64,000 nucleotides of DNA from Brassica napus. Lineage: Eukaryota; Streptophyta; Magnoliopsida; Brassicales; Brassicaceae. Where the stretch lies: the NCBI RefSeq assembly GCF_020379485.1, contig NC_063446.1, forward strand, positions 11,889,597 through 11,953,596, written 5' to 3'. The position numbers and the translations under genes are program-made. The notes under the pieces are model-generated. The model had not been told where the DNA came from. It saw only the letters and a list, made by a program, of their open reading frames with translations, and searched no databases. Positions 58,010-64,000 of this stretch are shown here, in pieces. Position 1 is the stretch's first letter; every line of letters starts with the position of its first letter.

Positions 58010-58310
58010 GCAAATAAAACAAGTTAAAGCCACAGAACAAATGAATAAACAAGTTCAAGCCACAGAACAAATGAATAAACAAGTTCAAGCCACAATCAAT
58101 TTTTAAAGCCACAATCAAGTTTAAGGCACAATCAAGTTCAAGCAAATAAAACAAGTTAAAGCCACAGAACAAATGAATAAACAAGTTCAAGCCACAATCA
58201 ATTTTTAAAGCCACAATCAATTTTAAGGCACAATCAAGTTCAAGCAAATAAAACAAGTTAAAGCCACAGAACAAATGAATAAACAAGTTCAAGCCACTGA
58301 CCAAATCAAA
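58010..58310. repeat. Tandem repeats between transposase and Myb-like genes
   Basis: CAAATAAAACAAGTTAAAGC starts copies near 58011, 58143 and 58245, spacings of 132 and 102 bp. The first copy has an internal duplication of a 30-bp part (GCCACAGAACAAATGAATAA plus its flank). The array follows the 3' end of the Myb-like gene. Confidence 0.9.
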
Positions 58311-59139
58311 GCATTTCAGATATGAGTTTGTTCTTAAGAGAGACTTCAATATCAGATAGTGTGTCTTCTGGTTTGGCTAGGAGACGGCTAAGGATTTTAT
58401 TTTTCGATATCTCATTTTTCACAGCTAGGATGTCGTTTATTTGATCAAAAGCTGCTTCATTCCCGTGCTTCCTCCGTTTCGCTGCTTTGCTAGCCTTAAC
58501 ACCAGGAGGCCGCACCTCATCATCCTCGACCACCACCTCCGCTTGATCCTTCCTCTTGTCCGCAGATTCCTTGCCTTTGTCCTTTGCACCATCTTTGGAC
58601 AGGTAATGTGATCTCCATTTTTGATCGAACCTGAGTTCCCTCCAACAATGTTCTAGACTGAACAATGCCCCATGGTCATTAGTGAAGATTTCATGCGCAA
58701 CCTTCATTACATCATTCTCGTTTTGACCACTAGCTTGGTTCTTCAAAGCGGCCTCAAAGGATCCTACAAACTTCCCCACCGAGTCGTTCACTCTCCCCCA
58801 CCTCTGCTTACACTGACTAGACTCTCTAGGAGGACAGCCATTGAGCTGAGGGCTGGCGTTAACGTAGACCTCTATTCTCTTCCAAAATGCCCCTGCCTTC
58901 TGGTCATTACCGACAATCGGATCCTTGCTGGTGTTCAACCAAGCACTGATCAGCACCAAGTCTTCTTTTGCCGTCCACTTCCGCCTTTCCAGTGGCTTAG
59001 GACCTACAGAGCTCTGACTACTAAAGCTAGGGAACTGAGAAGACTCTACGTCTATTGTTTGTGTGTTCTGTGAAGATGAGAGGTTAACAAAACCGGGAGA
59101 GTGGACAAACCCGGTAGAGTTAGCTTAGAGAGGATCCAT
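58306..59139 (-). pseudogene. PIF/Harbinger Myb-like accessory protein, early stop
   Basis: The frame runs 278 codons from the ATG at 59139, but codon 5 is TAA (59125-59127). The rest is open to 58306. It encodes a Myb/SANT-like trihelix domain (KWTAKEDLVLISAWLNTSKD, AFWKRIEVYVN, CKQRWGRVNDSVGKFVGSF, about residues 55-125). A lysine-rich stretch (DGAKDKGKESADKRKDQAE) follows, then the NAM-associated C-terminal helix ending LISEML. In this superfamily the Myb-like partner binds subterminal DNA and carries the transposase into the nucleus. No ATG downstream would save the Myb domain, so this copy probably gives no full protein. Confidence 0.88.
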
Positions 59140-59615
59140 TTTCGTTTGTGTTTTCTCTAGAGGAGGTCCTATGGTTTTAAACTACTTTTAGCAGAGAACA
59201 ATTAAACTAAATCTAACTACCAAACATTCATTATAGTTAATGTAAGAATTAATGAATCTACTACATCACAGCTACTACATCACAGCAAAGACATCAAAGC
59301 AACGAAATCACAGCAACCAACCACCAAAGGTATGCATTCATTACACATCAAATCATTGTACTTATAGTTGTCGATAAACTTCTAGTTCAGTCTAAGTTCA
59401 AATCGGATCATATATATAAGAAAAATTATATTTCTAGTTCAGTTAAAGCTTAAACAGTTTTCATGAGATTGAAAATTACCTATTTTTCAATTTAAAATTA
59501 AATTCTACTGCCGTTTTTTCAACTAAAATAAGCCAACCAACCCACATAAACCAACCAACACACATAAAACAATCACTCAAACAGTTTTCATGAGATTGAG
59601 GCGTACCTTCTGTTT

Positions 59616-60187
59616 TTAGTCGAAGCAGACCTTCTGTAGGACACGAACTTTGACATTGAGGTCGTGAACCTGTTCCTGGAAAAAAAGAAAACACTCACAA
59701 ATGTCAGAATTTTCATCAACGTAAAAGGACACAACTACTGTATTATTTAAAAATAGGAGCATACTCACCTCCAGTGTTTCAATTTGAAGCTTGAGTTTTG
59801 CCATCAAAAGAATCACCTCCTCGGACTCCTTCACACGTTTTGTCAGACTCTCGATCTCCTCCTGGACACCAAACACCCAAGGATGACGAAAATGCAACCC
59901 ATCATCCTTGGTTACAACATAACAAATAGATATCAGAACTATCCATAAGCAAATAACTTATACAAACTGAAAGGGGACTCAGAATCGTTTACCTCGTAGT
60001 TCTTGCACGTGAAAAAGCGCTTCCCAGGAAGGCTGTCGTACTCCTCCTTCCCACGAACCTCATTAATGATCCGCAAACCACACAGACACCTCGTCGGAAT
60101 CCCGTATTGCGCATCAGCCGCGCATTGAAGCATGATGTAGTGCTCCTTTTGCCTCTTCATCTCTCTTCTCTCTTCTGCGGGGTCCAT
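59616..60187 (-). CDS. GRF-type zinc-finger coiled-coil protein in transposon
   Basis: Three exons (60187-59993, 59906-59769, 59675-59616) close in frame to 130 residues. A GRF-like zinc finger spans exons 1-2: GIPTRCLCGLRI with the first cysteines, FFTCKNYE, then HFRHPWVFG with the H and W residues. A coiled coil follows (VQEEIESLTKRVKESEEV), ending VRVLQKVCFD. Many short plant proteins of this design exist (the At1g43920-like group, from memory) and bind nucleic acid; their function is unknown. A 5'-UTR intron (60397-60188) is likely, with a leader exon up to about 60560, 160 bp inside the right end of the Harbinger element. No defect is visible. Confidence 0.75.
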
Positions 60188-60724
60188 CTGTACCACAAAT
60201 CACACGATTTAAAACCCTAAAACGAGCCTCTTAATTCGATTAAGTACCCTAAGTCCAAACCGCATGACGAATTAGAACCATAAATCGAAAACCCCCTTTT
60301 CGATTTGGAACCCTAACTCGATCGAAACAATGGAAATCGATTTCGCTTTGGACCACAAAATCGATTGTATGAAACCGTTAATATACTCGATTCTCACCTG
60401 AGCTTGTGGAGGAGATAGTCCGCCGTCGATTAGATGGACAAAAGCTCCGGCGTCGCCGTCGTTGGAAAAATCACCTCGGAGGCGGAGTAAAATGAGAAAG
60501 AAGACAAAATGAAAAACAGATCGCGAAACCCTTGTTTCGCTTCCGTCTACAATAAAAAACACCTCCAATGACCTCTTCCCACGTGGCGTGAACCCGTCTC
60601 ATACGGTATCATTCGGACGACCCGGTTCACCAAATATCGGGCTTTTTATAATTTTAAAAATACGAAAGACCCTTAGATCCCGAGCCCATGAACCCGTCAT
60701 GACCCGCCAATGCAGATGCCCTAA

Positions 60725-61160
60725 TGCTTTTCAGTGCAAACCAAAATAAACCAACTTTTTTTATTAAAAAAAAAACAACAAATGGTTAAATAGTAGTAAC
60801 CTTAAAGACTAGGAAGACAGGTGGCAAGAGTGGATTTGGTAGAATATGAACCAGCGAGGAAAAGAAGAAGAGAAAGAATATATAAAATATTAAAGGAAAA
60901 AAACGAACGGTGGTGATAAAAAGAGAGAAAAGTCAGAAAACCTAATATCTCAAATCGCAGAGGATCTCATCTCTCCAGCGTCCGATTAATCTCTCTTCCC
61001 AGCATCCTTGCTTCCTCCTCCAATCAACACCTCTCTATTTCACTCCCGCGCCTTTTTTTCGAATTCTTCTTCTGGTAATTCAAACCATCTCCTCTCTCTC
61101 TCTCCATTTTGCTTTTTGTTTAATCTCTAATTGGGAGATGTTAGGGTTTGTTTGTGTTAG
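60725..61160 (+). other. NF-YB8 promoter and 5'-UTR
   Basis: Host DNA resumes after the Harbinger insertion. A CT-rich leader (60950-61074) is followed by a short 5'-UTR intron, 61075-61160, whose acceptor GTGTTAG sits directly before the NF-YB8 ATG. The Harbinger element therefore lies about 440 bp upstream of the start codon. Confidence 0.65.
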
Positions 61161-62562
61161 ATGGCGGAGTCGCAGGCCAAGAGTCCCGGAGGCGGTGAGA
61201 GCGGCGGAGACCAAAGCCCTAGGTCGTCGTCGCACGTCCGCGAGCAAGACAGGTTTCTTCCGATTGCGAACATAAGCCGAATCATGAAAAGAGGGCTCCC
61301 TGCTAATGGTAAGATCGCTAAAGACGCCAAGGAGATTGTCCAGGAATGCGTCTCCGAGTTCATCAGCTTCATCACCAGCGAGTAATGCCTCCCTTCTTCC
61401 TTCCTTTTTCTTTTTTTTTTCTGTTTTTTGGTTGATGAAATGATCATTTTTTGGATGAGCAGAGCGAGTGATAAGTGCCAAAGAGAGAAACGGAAGACCA
61501 TTAATGGAGATGATTTGCTTTGGGCTATGGCCACTTTAGGTTTTGAAGACTACATCGACCCCCTCAAGGTTTACCTCACTAGATATAGAGAGGTAATCTT
61601 CTGCTAGTTATGGAGGAGTACTTAGTCTTTGATATTTCGTGAAAAGTTCTTTATTTTTTCAACTCACTTACTCTGTTTTTCTCTTTTCCTTTTTTTCTTT
61701 TTATCTACGACTTGAAACTTGGAAAATCACAGATGGAGGTCAGTGGTTCTTCTCTTCTACATTCCTAATACTTGTAAACATGTTGATTGTTTTTCGCGAA
61801 TCATCTACTATTGTGGAAGTATTGATTCTTCGCTCATCTCCTCTTTAGGGCGACACAAAGGGATCAGCAAAAGGTGGGGATGCAAATGCAAAGAAAGGTG
61901 GCCAATCAAGCCAAAATGGCCAGGTACTTTTCTCCAAAATCTCATGCCTTTTTGTCTTTGCGTTGAAGAAATCTACCTGCGCGTTTCCTCTCTTTTCCTT
62001 TAGTAAAGACGCAATTTAGTCTCTGACATGACGGAGTTTGTTTACCAGTTCTCGCAGCTTGCTCACCAAGGCTCTTTCTCGCAAGGTCCTTACGGCAGCT
62101 CTCAAGTAACTTTTCCTCTCCTCTCTTTCACACACATAACGATACACACCCTTCTCTTCTTTCTTCTTGTTCACTTAGTATATCCCGCTTCGTTACTTAC
62201 TCATCAGATTCTTAAGCGCCTCATTTCCTCTGTATCCATAGCGTAAACAGAATCACAAAACCTTACAAATCAATAATCATTTTTCAGCTACACACATAAC
62301 AACACAAATCGTTAGCTAGTGACTCTAAGTTTTAAAATGGATGATCATCGTTGCCCCTTAAAGAGTGCTGTGCATACGTAGAATGATTTTTTTTATTTTT
62401 TTGTGATTAGAGCTCTACAGAACCGAAAACCATGTAAAGCATCTTATGTTATGTGATTAGAGCTCTACAGAACAAAACTATGAAGTAAATATCCATATAT
62501 ATGACTTTGGTATGTAAATGTAGGGTCAGCATATGATGGTTCCAATGCCGGGCACAGACTAG
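61161..62562 (+). CDS. NF-YB8: CCAAT-binding factor subunit NF-YB8
   Basis: Six exons close in frame to 175 residues: 61161-61381, 61463-61592, 61733-61738, 61849-61923, 62049-62105 and 62524-62562. The NF-YB histone-fold domain is complete ([60 protein letters not shown], about residues 27-118). With NF-YC it forms a histone-like dimer that recruits NF-YA or CO-type proteins to CCAAT or related promoter elements in the nucleus. The Gln/Gly/Ser-rich tail ending MMVPMPGTD resembles Arabidopsis NF-YB8 as I recall it. The third exon is only 6 nt (ATGGAG). It is convergent with the ICR gene. Confidence 0.95.
61733..61738 (+). other. 6-nt micro-exon of NF-YB8
   Basis: ATGGAG lies between an AATCACAG acceptor and a GTCAGT donor. 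It supplies Met-Glu between YRE (exon 2) and GDTKGSAK (exon 4), matching the REMEGDTK sequence I recall for the Arabidopsis protein. Skipping it would keep the frame and remove two residues. Confidence 0.8.
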
Positions 62563-63125
62563 TATATCATGGTGTTCCCACACGGCTCGTCTGTATATTA
62601 TTGTGTTGTTGTTGTAAAAGGATGCGTTTTTGCTATGCATAACTGTAACAATAATCATCTCATTGTTTGTTTTCCTTTGGATTGTTCTGAACAAGTCAAA
62701 GTATTCTTATTTATATTTGGTTTGTGGATTGTTTCATGCAAAACTAGAGTCTTAAAGGCCATTCCTATAATAGTAAGACGAACAACTGTTAATAGTAGTC
62801 TGAATGAATCAACAACTGCTAGTAGGACCAAGTCTGGAAAGTCCCAAGCCACAAAGTTCTCGTTTCAAGGACCCCCAGGCTGATTGTCTCAACTTCTAGC
62901 GCAGTGATGAAGCTAAGTAACCTGCAACTTAAGCTTTGATTTGCACTTGCTGTCCGGTCACAAAACATAAATTGGTAACAACAAAGATGAGATTCATCAA
63001 TATATATCAGAGTTTGAGCTTAGTCAATAAGAAAAAAAGAAGTGAATATAGTTCGCACCAACAACGACAACAAAGCTTACAACATTAAAGACAACAATGG
63101 TAGTTTTTTTTCCATACATTAGTTA
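62563..63125. other. Convergent intergenic region NF-YB8/ICR
   Basis: The 3' ends of two convergent genes meet within 563 bp. This region would hold both 3'-UTRs and polyadenylation signals. Open frames seen here (for example 62569-62883) overlap the NF-YB8 3'-UTR and have no family character. Confidence 0.6.
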
Positions 63126-64000
63126 TCACTTCTGGCTCTTCTTCAGTAACACACCAAACTTCTTAAGCATACTCCCATTCTTCTTCTTCGGCGAAGACAA
63201 GTCATCATCAGTTTCATCCATATAAGGCGACATTCTCACGTTCCTCCTCAACGGACTCTCCAGCGACCCTGTTCTCTCCACGTACTTTCCATTACCGCTC
63301 TTGTTACCATCAGAGATCATAGTAGCTGCTGCTTCTGCAGCTTTCCTCCACTGATCACACTGAACCTTGAGTCTCCTTAGCTCACCTTCTAGCTCCGTGT
63401 TACTGACTTGTGCTGCCCCTAGCTCTTCTATCGCTTTCTCACGTCTCTTCGCACTCTTATCCGCTTCTTCCTTCAGACTCTCAACCCTCTCTAAGGCCTT
63501 GTTCTTCTCGCTCTGCACCTTCTCCATCTCGCTCCTGAGGCTCTCGTTTTGGGACATTACACTCTGCAGCTCCATCTCCTTGTCCATCAGATCTGATTCC
63601 ACCTTCTTGAGCTCTCCTGTAACCTCACGCCCTTCTGTTTCTTTAATTTTCAAGTTGAGCAACTCGTTTTCATCAGCCAGTATCCTCACCTTAGCTTCCT
63701 TATCCATTAACCTTTCATGCAAAGCCTCTCTTTCACCTTTGGCTCTCTTCAGTTCTTCCCCTAACTCAGCCTCTCTCTCATAAGCACTTCTTATCTGCAA
63801 CGTGCTTTGCACATACTCTTCTTGGTACCTTCTCTCAGTCACTTCCACCGCAGATTTCAGGTGGCTAATCTCATCCCTCGCAGCGTTTATCTCTTCTTTG
63901 AGCTCTTCCACTGATGACGAGTCCTCCTCGAGCTGTCTCACGAGCTTCTCTAGCGACTTCACCTCCGATTTGGACTGCTCTAGCTCGGTTGTAAGGGCGT
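63126..64000 (-). CDS. ICR/RIP family ROP-effector coiled-coil protein, partial
   Basis: The C-terminal 290 or so codons lie in the window; the frame is open to the right edge, so the 5' part is missing. Nearly all of it is coiled coil rich in E, K, L and R. Near the end is [17 protein letters not shown], the QWRKAA motif that binds activated ROP GTPases. The protein ends in a basic tail ([19 protein letters not shown]), a likely plasma-membrane contact. Members link ROP signalling to the exocyst, microtubules and polar growth. Position matches At2g37080. The apparent first Met of the visible frame is a GTG, not the start. Confidence 0.92.
   Translation of the reverse strand, partial: ALTTELEQSKSEVKSLEKLVRQLEEDSSSVEELKEEINAARDEISHLKSAVEVTERRYQEEYVQSTLQIRSAYEREAELGEELKRAKGEREALHERLMDKEAKVRILADENELLNLKIKETEGREVTGELKKVESDLMDKEMELQSVMSQNESLRSEMEKVQSEKNKALERVESLKEEADKSAKRREKAIEELGAAQVSNTELEGELRRLKVQCDQWRKAAEAAATMISDGNKSGNGKYVERTGSLESPLRRNVRMSPYMDETDDDLSSPKKKNGSMLKKFGVLLKKSQK

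Larger units (their letters stand above)
55872..60721 (-). mobile_element. PIF/Harbinger transposon with three genes
   Basis: The termini GACCATCTGCATTAG and, from the right, GGGCATCTGCATTGG are flanked by TAA at 55869-55871 and 60722-60724, the PIF/Harbinger target duplication. The 4850-bp element carries, all on the minus strand from right to left, a GRF-zinc-finger/coiled-coil gene, a Myb-like gene and a DDE transposase. Autonomous PIF/Harbinger elements normally carry only the last two, whose products act together. The transposase frame is intact; the Myb-like frame has one early stop. Confidence 0.88.

Noticed and set aside
62569..62883. Open frame downstream of NF-YB8
   Set aside because: It lies in the NF-YB8 3' flank and has no family features or plausible start context.
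1..64000. CRISPR arrays, operons, ribosome-binding sites and tRNA genes
   Set aside because: The DNA is plant nuclear. Tandem repeats present are minisatellites or transposon arms, and I saw no convincing tRNA cloverleaf or B-box pattern.

Overview
This is plant nuclear DNA, almost certainly from a Brassica species or close relative. It is AT-rich, its genes carry many GT-AG introns, and the ordinary genes lie in the same order as a stretch of Arabidopsis thaliana chromosome 2 (about At2g36985 to At2g37080, locus numbers recalled from memory). The order here is ROT4, SIG6 (broken), a translin gene, TRFL8, a SAUR gene, a malectin-like LRR receptor kinase, NF-YB8 and an ICR/RIP coiled-coil gene that runs off the right end. 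Arabidopsis genes I expect in between (TCP11, the ABC-transporter gene NAP12, PAL1) are not visible. That fits gene loss after the Brassica genome triplication.

Layout. 1-18.7 kb is accessory DNA: a broken Ty1/copia retrotransposon on the minus strand (1340-7493); a PIF/Harbinger-like element carrying fragments of two host genes (8633-9937); a short triple repeat; a polyadenylated retroposon (11.9-12.8 kb); a Helitron 3' end next to a piece of a HECT ubiquitin ligase gene (13.9-14.9 kb); and two non-autonomous hAT elements (15.3-16.7 kb). 18.7-26.8 kb holds ROT4 and a SIG6 pseudogene, one intron of which contains nested hAT DNA with a dead transposase. 27-33 kb holds a G-rich inverted repeat, a hAT element, and the translin and TRFL8 genes. 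33-38 kb is transposon-rich and includes a 1.4 kb element with a long tandem array of canonical E2F sites. 38.8-47.3 kb carries the SAUR and receptor-kinase genes. 49.5-60.7 kb holds a second, younger copia element and then a nearly complete 4.85 kb PIF/Harbinger transposon. NF-YB8 and the ICR gene close the window.

The intact host genes are single-copy regulatory or signalling genes with no operon-like coupling. ROT4 is a small growth peptide, SAUR an auxin-response protein, NF-YB8 a CCAAT-binding subunit, TRFL8 a Myb/telobox protein and ICR a ROP-GTPase effector. The most notable items for follow-up are the PIF/Harbinger element with a third, GRF-zinc-finger gene, the E2F-site array, the gene-carrying Harbinger and Helitron pieces, the 6-nt micro-exon of NF-YB8 and the decay of SIG6. 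All exon boundaries were placed by eye from GT/AG sites, frame closure and remembered family sequence.
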